Source: Caulobacterales bacterium (GTDB lineage: Bacteria > Pseudomonadota > Alphaproteobacteria > Caulobacterales > Caulobacteraceae). From it: a stretch of 64,000 bases of DNA. The translations under genes were made by a program, and so were the position numbers. Positions 45,853-54,058 of the stretch are shown here, in pieces. The notes beneath the pieces were generated by a model. It did not search any database. It saw only the letters and a program-made list of their open reading frames with translations, and was not told where the DNA came from. Location of the stretch: NCBI GenBank assembly GCA_019510435.1, contig JAEKKJ010000015.1, forward strand, positions 88,731 through 152,730. The letters run 5' to 3'. Numbering within the stretch: the first letter of the stretch is position 1; every line of letters begins with the position of its first letter.

Positions 45853-47343
45853 CTATGCCGCGATCTTCTCCGCCACCTGCTGCGCCGCACCCGCACGATT
45901 GGAAAACCGCAGCACGCCGTCCTCGAGCTTGGCGTAGCGCAGGCTCATCAGGTCCATGGCGTAGTTCTGGTGCAGCTTCCACGGCGTCTTGTTCCCCTGC
46001 TTGGGGAACTTCGCCATGGCGCGCTGGACGTAGCCGGACGAGAAGTCCAGCCACGGCTCGAACGTGACGCTGGGATCGTCATTGACCGGCGTCGCCTGCC
46101 GCTGACTGGTCTTCTTCAGGTGGTTCAGCACCCGGCAGACGTATTCGCACGTCAGGTCGCACTTCAGCGTCCAGGAGGCGTTGGTGTAGCCGAAGGCGGA
46201 GGCCATGTTCGGCACGCCCTCGTACATCATGCCCTTGTAGCTGAGCGTGGTCGCAGGCTCGACGTGGCAGCCGTCGACCGAGATCTCGATGCCATTCCAC
46301 ACCTCCAGCACCAGGCCGGTGGCGGTGACGATGACGTCGGCCTCCAGCGTCTGGCCGGACGTCAGGCGGATGCCGCCCGCGGTGAAGCTCTCGATGTGGT
46401 CGGTCACCACCGAGGCGCGGCCGGACTTGATCATCTGGAACATGTCGGCGTCCGGCACCAGGCACAGGCGCTGATCCCAGGGGTTGTAGCTGGGCGTGAA
46501 GTGGCGATCGACGTCGTAGTCGGGGCCCAGCTGCTCGCGCACCATCTTGATAATGTTGGCCTTCACCTGCGCCGGCTTCTTGCGCGCCATGCGGAAGAAC
46601 CACATGCCGAACAGCACATTGCGCCAGCGCACGATGTCGTAGGCCAGCTTCCCGGGCAGCTTGGTGCGCAGCCAGTTGGCCATGGCGTCCTCGGCCGGGC
46701 GGCTGACCACATAGGTGGGCGAGCGCTGCAGCATGGTGACGTGGGCCGCCGTCTTGGCCATCTCCGGGACCAGGGTCACCGCCGTGGCGCCGGAGCCGAT
46801 CACCACCACCTTCTTGCCGGCATAGTCCAGGTCGGACGGCCACTGCTGCGGATGGACGATGCGGCCCTTGAAGTCGGCGGCGCCGGGGAACTCGGGCGAA
46901 TAGCCACCGTCGTAGGAATAGTAGCCGCCGCAGAGGAAGAGGAAGCTCGCCGTGATGCGCCGCAGCTTGCCGTCGACCTCGGCCTCGACGGTCCAGGCCG
47001 CCGCTTCCGTCGACCAGGCGGCGCGCTTGACCTTGTGGCCGAAGCGGATCGCCGGCTCGATCCCGTTCTCGCGGGCGGTCTGGCGCACATAGTTCAGGAT
47101 CGAGGGGCCGTCGGCGATGGCCTTGGCCTCGGTCCACGGCTTGAAGGCGTAGCCAAGCGTGTACATGTCGCTGTCCGAGCGGATGCCCGGATAGCGGAAC
47201 AGGTCCCAGGTGCCGCCGATGGCCTCGCGGCCCTCCAGGATCACGAACGAGCGGTCGGGACAGGCGGTCTTCAGGTGGTAGCCCGCGCCGATGCCCGACA
47301 GGCCCGCGCCCACGATCACCACGTCGAAGTGCTCAACAGCCAT
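45853..47343 (-). CDS. Flavin-containing (Baeyer-Villiger type) monooxygenase
   Basis: 496 aa. FAD Rossmann motif near the N-terminus is VGAGLSGIGAGYHL; the NADPH motif is VIGSGATAVTLVPEMA. The BVMO/FMO fingerprint FxGxxxHxxxW is present as FKGRIVHPQQWP. WDLFRYPGIRSDSDMYTLGY is the usual region after the first dinucleotide fold. It inserts oxygen into ketones or oxidises N/S atoms. Homologues include mycobacterial EthA-like enzymes. It is divergent from the cupin protein gene. Substrate unknown. Confidence 0.93.
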   Translation of the reverse strand: MAVEHFDVVIVGAGLSGIGAGYHLKTACPDRSFVILEGREAIGGTWDLFRYPGIRSDSDMYTLGYAFKPWTEAKAIADGPSILNYVRQTARENGIEPAIRFGHKVKRAAWSTEAAAWTVEAEVDGKLRRITASFLFLCGGYYSYDGGYSPEFPGAADFKGRIVHPQQWPSDLDYAGKKVVVIGSGATAVTLVPEMAKTAAHVTMLQRSPTYVVSRPAEDAMANWLRTKLPGKLAYDIVRWRNVLFGMWFFRMARKKPAQVKANIIKMVREQLGPDYDVDRHFTPSYNPWDQRLCLVPDADMFQMIKSGRASVVTDHIESFTAGGIRLTSGQTLEADVIVTATGLVLEVWNGIEISVDGCHVEPATTLSYKGMMYEGVPNMASAFGYTNASWTLKCDLTCEYVCRVLNHLKKTSQRQATPVNDDPSVTFEPWLDFSSGYVQRAMAKFPKQGNKTPWKLHQNYAMDLMSLRYAKLEDGVLRFSNRAGAAQQVAEKIAA

Positions 47344-47491
47344 GAATGTCCCACCCTGATCCGGAGCCCGGGAAGATAACTGAACGCCGATAACTTACCA
47401 GTCACAAAATCCACGGCGCGGCTCCACCGTGGCGCCGCACCCTTGAGAAAGGCTGTAGAGAGATCGCACCCGCCGCTTCGTCGGAGTTGCC

Positions 47492-48550
47492 ATGACCGCC
47501 CCGCCTGTCCATCCCGTCCTGGCCCCTGGCGAGGCGCAGCTGGGGTGCGAGGACCTGCCGGCGGCGCTGGCGTTCTTCGTGGGCGAACTCGGCTTCCGGA
47601 TCGAGGCGATCTTCCCGGCCGACGAGCCGCAGGTCGCGACCTTGTCCGGGCACGGCTTGCGCCTGAGGCTGGCGCCGGGCGGCGATCCGGGCGCGCTGCG
47701 CCTGCCCTCCCCCGACGCCGGCCGCGTCCTCGTCGCGCCCAACGGCACGCGGATCGAGTTGGTGGACCCTGACCCGCCGCTGGCGGTTCCGGCGCTGGCC
47801 CCGCAGTTCGTCCTGACCCGCGTCGCGGATGGGCCCGCCGCCGGCGAGGGCCGCGCCGGCATGCTGTACCGCGACCTCATTCCCGGCCGGCTGGGCGGGC
47901 GGTTCATCGCCTCGCACATCTCGATCCCCGAGGGCGGGCCGGTGGCGGACTGGGTGCATTTCCACAAGGTCCGCTTCCAGATGATCTTCTGCCGCCGCGG
48001 CTGGGTGCGGCTGGTCTACGAGGACCAGGGCGAGCCCTTCGTGCTGGCGGCGGGCGACTTCGTGCTGCAGCCGCCGCGCATCCGCCATCGGGTGCTGGAA
48101 AGCTCGCCGGGCCTGGAGGTGGTGGAGATCGGCTGCCCGGCGCTGCACGAGACCCTGGCCGACCATGACATGGCCCTGCCGACCGGGCGCGCCCTGCCCG
48201 ACCGCGACTTCGGCGGCCAGACCTTCATCCGCCACGTGGCCGAGGCTGCGCCCTGGACGCCTTGGGCCGACGGCTTCGAGGCGCAGGCGAGCGGCATGGC
48301 CGCCGCCACCCGAGGCCTGGCGGGCGTGCGCGTCCTGCGGCCGGCCGGCGGGCGGGGGTTCGACGCCGTCGCCGATCCGGCGGGCGAGCTGATGTTCGGC
48401 TTCGTGCTGGAGGGCTCGGGGGTGCTGCAGCACGCCGGCGCGCATCCGCTCGCCGCCTGCGACGCCTTCGTCATCCCGCCCGGCGGCGCGTGGGGCCTGG
48501 CCGAGTCTTCGCCCGACCTGCGGCTGCTGCAGGTGGTCCTGCCGGCCTGA
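47492..48550 (+). CDS. VOC-like plus double-cupin domain protein
   Basis: 352 aa with GGAG six bases before ATG. Residues about 15-95 resemble half of a vicinal-oxygen-chelate/glyoxalase module (LGCEDLPAALAFFVGELGFRIEAIF, APNGTRIELVDPDPPL). About 135-225 is a cupin with HISIPEGGPVADWVHFHKVRFQMIF, where His residues could bind metal, and AAGDFVLQPPRIRHRVLESS. The C-terminus is a second, degenerate cupin (GFVLEGSGVLQHAGAHPLAACDAFVIPPGG). Likely metal-dependent, but no reaction is assigned. It is followed by an amino acid permease 60 bases downstream. Confidence 0.75.
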   Translation: MTAPPVHPVLAPGEAQLGCEDLPAALAFFVGELGFRIEAIFPADEPQVATLSGHGLRLRLAPGGDPGALRLPSPDAGRVLVAPNGTRIELVDPDPPLAVPALAPQFVLTRVADGPAAGEGRAGMLYRDLIPGRLGGRFIASHISIPEGGPVADWVHFHKVRFQMIFCRRGWVRLVYEDQGEPFVLAAGDFVLQPPRIRHRVLESSPGLEVVEIGCPALHETLADHDMALPTGRALPDRDFGGQTFIRHVAEAAPWTPWADGFEAQASGMAAATRGLAGVRVLRPAGGRGFDAVADPAGELMFGFVLEGSGVLQHAGAHPLAACDAFVIPPGGAWGLAESSPDLRLLQVVLPA

Positions 48551-48610
48551 GCGCCTTGTGCGGCGGCGCGAAACGCCGTTCATGAGGGCGGGGCCTCAAG
48601 GGGGACGCGC

Positions 48611-49975
48611 GTGGACGAGACGGAAATCATCGCGCGCGAATCCGGGCTGCGGCAGGCTCTCACCAAGGCCCAGGTTGTGATGATCGGCCTGGGCGGCGCC
48701 ATCGGCACCGGCCTCTTCATGGGCAGCGGCATCGCCATCGGCTACGCGGGCCCGGCCGTGATCATCAGCTACGCCATCGCCGCGGCGATCGCCGTGGTCA
48801 TGGTGCTGAGCCTGTCGGAAATGGCGGTGATGCACCCCGCGGCGGGCTCGTTCGGGGTCTATGCCGAGACCTATCTCAGCCCCTGGATCGGCTTTCTGGT
48901 GCGCTACACCTATTGGGCGGCCCAGGTGATCGCCGTCGGCGGCGAGGCGGTGGCGGCCGGCCAGTACATGACGTTCTGGATGCCGGGGATACCGGTCTGG
49001 ACCTGGTCGCTGGCCTTCGCCCTGATCCTGCTCTTCGTGAACAGCCGCTCGGTGAAGAACTTCGGGACCTTTGAGTACTGGTTCGCCTTCATCAAGGTCA
49101 CCGCCATCGTCGGCTTCATCGTTCTGGGCGGAGCGGCGGTGCTGGGCATCGGCCAGCCGGCGATCGGCACGCACAACCTCACCGGCCTGCCGGGCGGGTT
49201 CATGCCGCATGGTTTCAAGGGCGTCTGGATGGGCGTGATCATGGCCATCTTCTCGTTCGTGGGCATCGAGCTGATCGCGGTGACCTCGGCGGAGACCCAG
49301 GACCCCGGGCGGGCGATCCCGGCCGCCCTGCGCTCCATGGCGCTGCGCCTGGCGCTGTTCTACCTCCTGGCCCTGACCGTGCTGCTGAGCTTCGTGCCCT
49401 GGACCCAGACCGGCGCCCGGGTCGTGGCCGAGAGCCCCTTCGTGCGCGTCTTCGCGCACACGGGCATCCCGGACGCGGCCGGGATCATGAACTTCGTGGT
49501 GCTGAGCGCGGCCCTGTCGGCCATGAACACCAACATCTACCTGGCCACCCGGATGCTGTTCTCCCTGTCGCGCGGCGGCTATGCGCCGGCGTTCCTGGGC
49601 CGCCTCAACCCGGCCGGCGCGCCGATCGGGGCGATCCTCATCTCGGGCGCGGGCGTGATCACCGCCGCGGGGCTCTCGTTCTTCACGCCGCTGGCCTACA
49701 ACTACCTCTTCGGCGTGGCGCTGTTCGGGGCGATCTTCGTCTGGATGGTGGTGCTGGCCTGCCACCTTCGGTTCCGCCGGCGGCATCAGGCGGAGAGCCT
49801 GCCTGTGCGCACGCCGTTCTTCCCGGTCCCCCAGGTCGCGGGCCTGGCGGCCCTGGCCGCCATCCTGGTGACCATGGGCCTCGACACCGACTTCTGGAAC
49901 GTCTCGTGGATCGTCGGCGTCCCCTGGCTTGCCGCCCTGTCGCTCGCCTATCTGATCGCCCGCCGCCGGGCTTAG
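48611..49975 (+). CDS. Amino acid permease (AAT family)
   Basis: 454 aa from GTG 48611, preceded by GGGGGAC. The start VDETEIIARESGLRQALTKAQ leads into the first helix VVMIGLGGAIGTGLFMGSGIAIG, the AAT/APC hallmark. GVIMAIFSFVGIELIAVTSAET is the conserved central helix, and NTNIYLATRMLFSLSRGGYAP the later loop. Twelve helices expected. It resembles GabP, AnsP and D-serine/D-alanine transporters. It sits between the cupin protein and the Rieske oxygenase, suggesting uptake of a shared substrate. Confidence 0.92.
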   Translation: MDETEIIARESGLRQALTKAQVVMIGLGGAIGTGLFMGSGIAIGYAGPAVIISYAIAAAIAVVMVLSLSEMAVMHPAAGSFGVYAETYLSPWIGFLVRYTYWAAQVIAVGGEAVAAGQYMTFWMPGIPVWTWSLAFALILLFVNSRSVKNFGTFEYWFAFIKVTAIVGFIVLGGAAVLGIGQPAIGTHNLTGLPGGFMPHGFKGVWMGVIMAIFSFVGIELIAVTSAETQDPGRAIPAALRSMALRLALFYLLALTVLLSFVPWTQTGARVVAESPFVRVFAHTGIPDAAGIMNFVVLSAALSAMNTNIYLATRMLFSLSRGGYAPAFLGRLNPAGAPIGAILISGAGVITAAGLSFFTPLAYNYLFGVALFGAIFVWMVVLACHLRFRRRHQAESLPVRTPFFPVPQVAGLAALAAILVTMGLDTDFWNVSWIVGVPWLAALSLAYLIARRRA

Positions 49976-50018
49976 CGACGAAAGGAATCTCCCACGACGA
50001 AGCCGCGTCGCCGGCGAT

Positions 50019-50032
50019 TTGATCCAGATCAA
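50019..50032. promoter_or_regulatory. Perfect FNR/FixK box
   Basis: TTGATCCAGATCAA matches the FNR/FixK consensus TTGAT-N4-ATCAA exactly. Its centre lies about 90 bases upstream of the Rieske oxygenase ATG at 50115. It is followed by an A/T-rich stretch (ATTATGATCATGATCATC) unusual for this GC-rich window, which may contain the -10 region. Confidence 0.65.
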
Positions 50033-50114
50033 TTATGATCATGATCATCAGCATCAGCATGCCACCCAACGATAGCCGCCGCGGCTGAGGCCGGGCGCCC
50101 AGGGAGGACCATGG

Positions 50115-51350
50115 ATGTCGGTGATCGAGGGCAAGCACCCGCAGACCAGCCAGGCGGATCGGGGACGCCAGCGGGCGACGATGCTGGAGATCCAGCGCCG
50201 CCTCATCGCTCACCTCGAGGCCGGGCGGACCACGGACTTCGCGCCGGCGCCGTATCAGGTGGCGGCCCGCGTCTTCACCGATCCCGCCCGCCTGGACGCC
50301 GAGCGGCGCGAGCTTTTCCTCAAGCTGCCGATGCTGGCCGCTTTCACCAGCGACATGCCCAACCCCGGCGACGTGGTGGTCTTCGAGGCGGCCGGTCCCT
50401 CCATCCTGCTCGCGCGCGGCCGGGACGGCCAGGTTCGCGCCTTCCTGAACCGATGCCGTCACCGCGCCGCCAAGCTCACCAAGGGCTGTTCGACGGCGCG
50501 GGTTCTCACCTGCCCCTTCCACGGCTGGAGCTACGACCTCGAAGGTCGCCTGGTCGGACTGCCCGGCGAGGCCGCCTTTGCGGACCTGGACCGCGCGACC
50601 CTGGGTCTGACGTCCGTGCCCGTGGCCGAGTGGTGCGGGTTGATCTTCGTCAAGGCCCACCCGGGCGATGAGGAGATCGACGTGGAGGGCTATCTGGGCC
50701 CGCTCGCGGCGGAACTCAGGCAGCTGGACATCGCCCACACCACGCCGGTCCGCAAGCATCGCATCGACCTGAAGGCCAACTGGAAATTCGCCCAGGACAC
50801 CTTCTTCGAGGGCTACCACTTCGCCACCGTCCACCCGCAGACCATCGCCCAGACGGCGATCAGCAACGTCATGGTCCACGACCAGTTCGGACCGCACCAG
50901 CGCGTCATGATGGCCAGCCAGGGTTGGCTGGATTACGTGGGCCACCCCGAGCAGGAATGGCGGACGCCGCCCTATGAGGGCATCCACCTGATCTTTCCCA
51001 ACACCATCTTCTATTCCGGCCACGCCGACCGCTTCGCAGGCTCCGACGCCGACCGGCAGATCTTCGGCTGCTGGCGCAGCTTCCCCGGGGCGACACCGGG
51101 CGAATCCTTCACCCTGATGGCCACCTATCGGCCCAAGGACGCCGACGAGCCCGAGGACATCGCCTTCTACGAGCAGGTCTCGGACTTCATCATGAAGGTG
51201 GTCGAGACCGAGGACTACAGCCTCTGTGCGGAGGCGCAGGCCAACCTCGAGTCCGGGCCGCCGGACGCGCCCATCGTCTTCGGCCGCAACGAGTGCGCCA
51301 ACCAGGCGATCCACCAACGCATCGCCGAAGCCGTCGGCGACGACAGCTGA
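50115..51350 (+). CDS. Rieske non-heme iron oxygenase, alpha subunit
   Basis: 411 aa with GGAGG eight bases before ATG. The Rieske 2Fe-2S site is CRHRAAKLTKGCSTARVL then TCPFHGW (CxH...CxxH). The catalytic mononuclear iron site is FFEGYHFATVHP (two His) with a later acidic residue near VETEDYSLC. The bridging Asp is expected in FAQDTFFEG. Such oxygenases hydroxylate or demethylate aromatic or quaternary-amine substrates; the GRNE-like carnitine/betaine group is one possibility. No beta subunit or reductase is adjacent, so electron transfer must come from elsewhere. The upstream FNR/FixK box suggests low-oxygen control. Confidence 0.92.
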   Translation: MSVIEGKHPQTSQADRGRQRATMLEIQRRLIAHLEAGRTTDFAPAPYQVAARVFTDPARLDAERRELFLKLPMLAAFTSDMPNPGDVVVFEAAGPSILLARGRDGQVRAFLNRCRHRAAKLTKGCSTARVLTCPFHGWSYDLEGRLVGLPGEAAFADLDRATLGLTSVPVAEWCGLIFVKAHPGDEEIDVEGYLGPLAAELRQLDIAHTTPVRKHRIDLKANWKFAQDTFFEGYHFATVHPQTIAQTAISNVMVHDQFGPHQRVMMASQGWLDYVGHPEQEWRTPPYEGIHLIFPNTIFYSGHADRFAGSDADRQIFGCWRSFPGATPGESFTLMATYRPKDADEPEDIAFYEQVSDFIMKVVETEDYSLCAEAQANLESGPPDAPIVFGRNECANQAIHQRIAEAVGDDS

Positions 51351-51378
51351 GACGATCCCCTTAGCCGCAGCCGCGGGC

Positions 51379-53298
51379 TCAGGGGCGCTTGGCCTTGGTC
51401 GTCTTGACCGGCTCGGCCGGCGGCAGGGGCTGGTCCACCCGCGCCATGGCCGCGCGAGGTGGGTTCGACGCCGCGATGGTTCCCGCCTTGGCCTTCTCCT
51501 CGCCCGGATCGGCGGCCGCGGCGCGCTGGCAGGCCATGGTCAGGGCCATGTCGTTCAGGGCGGCGCAGTCGTGGAGGACGGCGGCCACGCCCTCGAAATC
51601 ACCCCTCGCCTTGAAGATCGAGATCCGGTCGGCGATGAACGGCTTCACGTCGCCGACCGCCGTCGCCCCGTCCGAGAGCGCCACCAGCGCGCTGTTGTCG
51701 TCGCCGGCCATGCGCCAGGCCACCGCCAGCTTCTGATAGACCAGCGGTCCCTTGAAGCCCGAGGCCAGGACGGTCTTGAGCTGCCGGATCGCAATTTCGG
51801 GGCGGCCCTCGGCGATGGCCACGGCCGAGGCGATCTGCAGCACGTCGGGGCTGGTTCCCACCGGCGACTTCAGGGAAGGGTCGATCTCGGCCCGCGCGCC
51901 TACGACATCGCCGCGGGCCAGGGCGTCCTCGGCCCGCTCGGCGGCCTGGTGGCCCTCCACCTCGGGCCGAAGGCGCACAAAGTCGAACTCTGGCAGCGGC
52001 TTGCGGCCCGCGTCGGTCTGCGCCACCGCCGCGGCGCGGTCGGGATAGAAGGCACCCAGATAGGCCTCGACCGCATCGATCCGCGCCTCGGCGTCCTCGT
52101 GCAGGTGCACTGAGACCATCTCGCGCCGCTCTTCCAGCTTGTTCATCGCCAAGTGGGCGACGTAGCCGGCGGCCATCATCTGCGCCTTCTGCATCAGGAA
52201 CGGCGCGTTCTTCACCTGCAGCAGGCTGGTCCTGAGGCTGGCGAGGTCCTGGGCCGCCAGGGCCTGGGCCTTGGCCGCCTGGTCCCGCCGCGCCGCCGAC
52301 GCCTGCTGGTGCGCGCGATTGGCGTCCCAGGCGGCCTTCAGCACCTGCACGCCGACGCCCGGATCGGCGCCCTTTCGCACCAGGATGTCGGCCGCCAGCA
52401 GGTCCGCCTCGCGATCGGCGCCGCCACCCAGGGTGGGAAAGCGGAAGCGGCTGGGCTCGGCGGCCTCCAGGTCGCTGACGAAGCCCGCGGCGAGGATCAC
52501 CGAGGCCGAGCTGCGCGCCTTGGCCCCGTCGCCGCCCGCGTCACCGCCGAAGTTCTGCACCACGCTGATGCCGAGGCTGGCCAACTGCAGCGCCTGGGCC
52601 ATCTGGTCGTAGGTGGAGGTCGCCTTGGGCAGCTGCTGCGGCTGTTTGAGCACCAGGTGCGCGTACTGGTGGGCCAGGATGAAGCGCAGCGCCTCCTGGG
52701 TCGCCACGCCTGCCCCGGCCTGGCCATAGAGGCGCTCCAGCAGTCCGGTGGTCAGCACGATGACCCCGTCGGCGCCGGCGGGGCCCTGGAAGAACGCTCG
52801 CGCATCCTCCATGCGGTCGGCCACAATCACTACGCGGGCGCGCATGTCCGGGCGAGGTCCAGCCAGGGCGATCTGGTTGGCCAGCTCCTGCAGGGCCGGC
52901 TGGGCGGCAGGCCAGGCGGCCGGGACCGGTCCGGCGCCGCCGAGCAGGGCCGCAATCGGCTGACCGGGGCTTGCCGCGTCGCCTGCGGGGAACGCCGGGT
53001 CCTGGAACCGTGCGAGAACACAGGCGTCCGGCAGCTTCACACCGGCCTTCTGCCCCTTGGCCGCGCCTTTCAGCTTGTCGCCCAGGCCCTTCTTCTCCGG
53101 CGTGGGCGCGGCAGCCACGGCCGCTCCACAGGTGATCGGCAGCGGTATCAGCGGCGCGGCGGCGACGACTCGAGCCGCAGGCGCCCGGCTCTTCGGCGCG
53201 GCGTGCGCCGGCGCCACGGCCAGCCCCACGAGCCCCAGAGCCGCGAAGGCCGCGGCCGCGCGGCCAAACCCCTGCCATTCCGCCATGGGCGCCCCCAT
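51379..53298 (-). CDS. M48-like protein with HQxxH site and TPR-like C-terminus
   Basis: 639 aa; an ATG at 53286 is an equally possible start. Signal peptide at the N-terminus (AAFAALGLVGLAVAPAHAA). The region at about 150-320 looks like an M48 metalloprotease: LTTGLLERL, then FILAHQYAHLVL at the expected active-site helix, then ADREADLLAADIL with the third zinc ligand. The catalytic Glu of HExxH is Gln211 here (codon CAG), so peptidase activity is doubtful. After about 440 come TPR-like repeats (AERAEDALARGDVVGARAEI, PEIAIRQLKTVLASG, RMAGDDNSALVALSDG). It may be a periplasmic chaperone or inactive BepA-like protein. Confidence 0.75.
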   Translation of the reverse strand: MGAPMAEWQGFGRAAAAFAALGLVGLAVAPAHAAPKSRAPAARVVAAAPLIPLPITCGAAVAAAPTPEKKGLGDKLKGAAKGQKAGVKLPDACVLARFQDPAFPAGDAASPGQPIAALLGGAGPVPAAWPAAQPALQELANQIALAGPRPDMRARVVIVADRMEDARAFFQGPAGADGVIVLTTGLLERLYGQAGAGVATQEALRFILAHQYAHLVLKQPQQLPKATSTYDQMAQALQLASLGISVVQNFGGDAGGDGAKARSSASVILAAGFVSDLEAAEPSRFRFPTLGGGADREADLLAADILVRKGADPGVGVQVLKAAWDANRAHQQASAARRDQAAKAQALAAQDLASLRTSLLQVKNAPFLMQKAQMMAAGYVAHLAMNKLEERREMVSVHLHEDAEARIDAVEAYLGAFYPDRAAAVAQTDAGRKPLPEFDFVRLRPEVEGHQAAERAEDALARGDVVGARAEIDPSLKSPVGTSPDVLQIASAVAIAEGRPEIAIRQLKTVLASGFKGPLVYQKLAVAWRMAGDDNSALVALSDGATAVGDVKPFIADRISIFKARGDFEGVAAVLHDCAALNDMALTMACQRAAAADPGEEKAKAGTIAASNPPRAAMARVDQPLPPAEPVKTTKAKRP

Positions 53299-53464
53299 CC
53301 CGTCGGCGCCGCGGCCGCGGGATTCCCCAGCGGCACTTTGAGATCAAGGGTTTGCGAACGCAATCAGGTTCGCCCAGTCGGGGCAGGCCACGCGTATGAC
53401 TGCGACCTCAGGGCGAGTCGCCAGGAGCGGGTCGCCAAGGGGGCGGGTTGATGGAGGAGGAAAG

Positions 53465-53554
53465 TGGCGGTGACGGAGGGATTCGAACCCTCGATACGCT
53501 TTCACGTATGACGATTTAGCAAACCGTTGCCTTCAGCCACTCGGCCACGTCACC
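53465..53554 (-). tRNA. tRNA-Ser(GCT)
   Basis: The 90-nt minus-strand sequence starts GGTGACGTGGCCGAGTGGCT and ends CCTCCGTCACCGCCA, with CCA encoded. The acceptor stem GGTGACG/CGTCACC is perfect. The anticodon loop TTGCTAA gives GCT, reading serine AGC/AGU codons. The long variable arm (TCATACGTGAAAGCGTATCG) is class II as required for tRNA-Ser. T-loop GGTTCGAATCC is standard. Confidence 0.97.
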
Positions 53555-53735
53555 AGGTCCGCGGCGCCGAAGCGCGTGCGGGAGCGGGGTTCTAGCGGAC
53601 GGCGGGCCGTCTGCCTAGACGGTCGAAGGGGCCATTGCAGGCTTCGCCGCGTCGAACGGCGACGTCGCGTCGGGGACCATCGCCCCGAGCGGCCACGGCC
53701 AACCCCGTGCGGGCGCGGCCGGGTCAGATCGATCG

Positions 53736-53773
53736 ATGCGAGGGCCGCTCCACCGGGGCGGCCCTTTTCGCAT
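53736..53773. terminator. Strong hairpin with T-run
   Basis: ATGCGA-GGGCCGC pairs with GCGGCCC-TTT-TCGCAT; on the plus strand it is followed within the arm by TTTT. It lies 13 bases past the stop of the minus-strand Sel1 gene and could terminate that gene, or a plus-strand transcript from 53555-53735 where I see no gene. Confidence 0.6.
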
Positions 53774-53785
53774 CTGCGTCTCAGG

Positions 53786-54058
53786 TCAACCCTGGGCCAG
53801 CCACTGGCGGGCCTGGCGCTGGGCTTCGGCGACCTCGTCGGACGCCATCTCGCCGGCCAGTTCCTTGCGGTAGACCTTGGCCTCCATCGAGCCGCGCATG
53901 GCCGCCAGGTTGAACAGCATATGCGCCGAGACGTAGTCCAGCGGCGCGCCGCCCTGACCCGTCGAATAGAGCAAACCTAAGCGGAACAACTCGTCGCCCG
54001 TCGCGTCCGGAGTCGGCAGCGGCAGGCCATCGCACTTGGTGTCGATGCTCGCCAGCAT
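53786..54058 (-). CDS. Sel1-repeat small protein
   Basis: 90 aa. One Sel1/TPR-like unit is clear: DELFRLGLLYSTGQGGAPLD then YVSAHMLFNLAAMRGSMEAK, followed by an amphipathic C-terminal helix (SDEVAEAQRQARQWLAQG). This layout (single repeat, about 90 aa, no signal peptide) is common for small cytoplasmic Sel1 proteins in Caulobacterales. Partner unknown. It is the nearest protein gene upstream of the strong hairpin in its direction. Confidence 0.85.
   Translation of the reverse strand: MLASIDTKCDGLPLPTPDATGDELFRLGLLYSTGQGGAPLDYVSAHMLFNLAAMRGSMEAKVYRKELAGEMASDEVAEAQRQARQWLAQG

Noticed and set aside
50033-50058. ATGATCATGATCATCAGCATCAGC repeat as a microsatellite or small peptide gene
   Set aside because: Only a few imperfect trinucleotide-like units; more likely an A/T-rich promoter region. 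The minus-strand reading MLMLMIMIII is fortuitous.
53370-53400. LexA-type box near GCGAACGCAATCAGGTTCGC
   Set aside because: Alphaproteobacterial LexA sites are direct GTTC-N7-GTTC repeats; this is an inverted repeat with different spacing.
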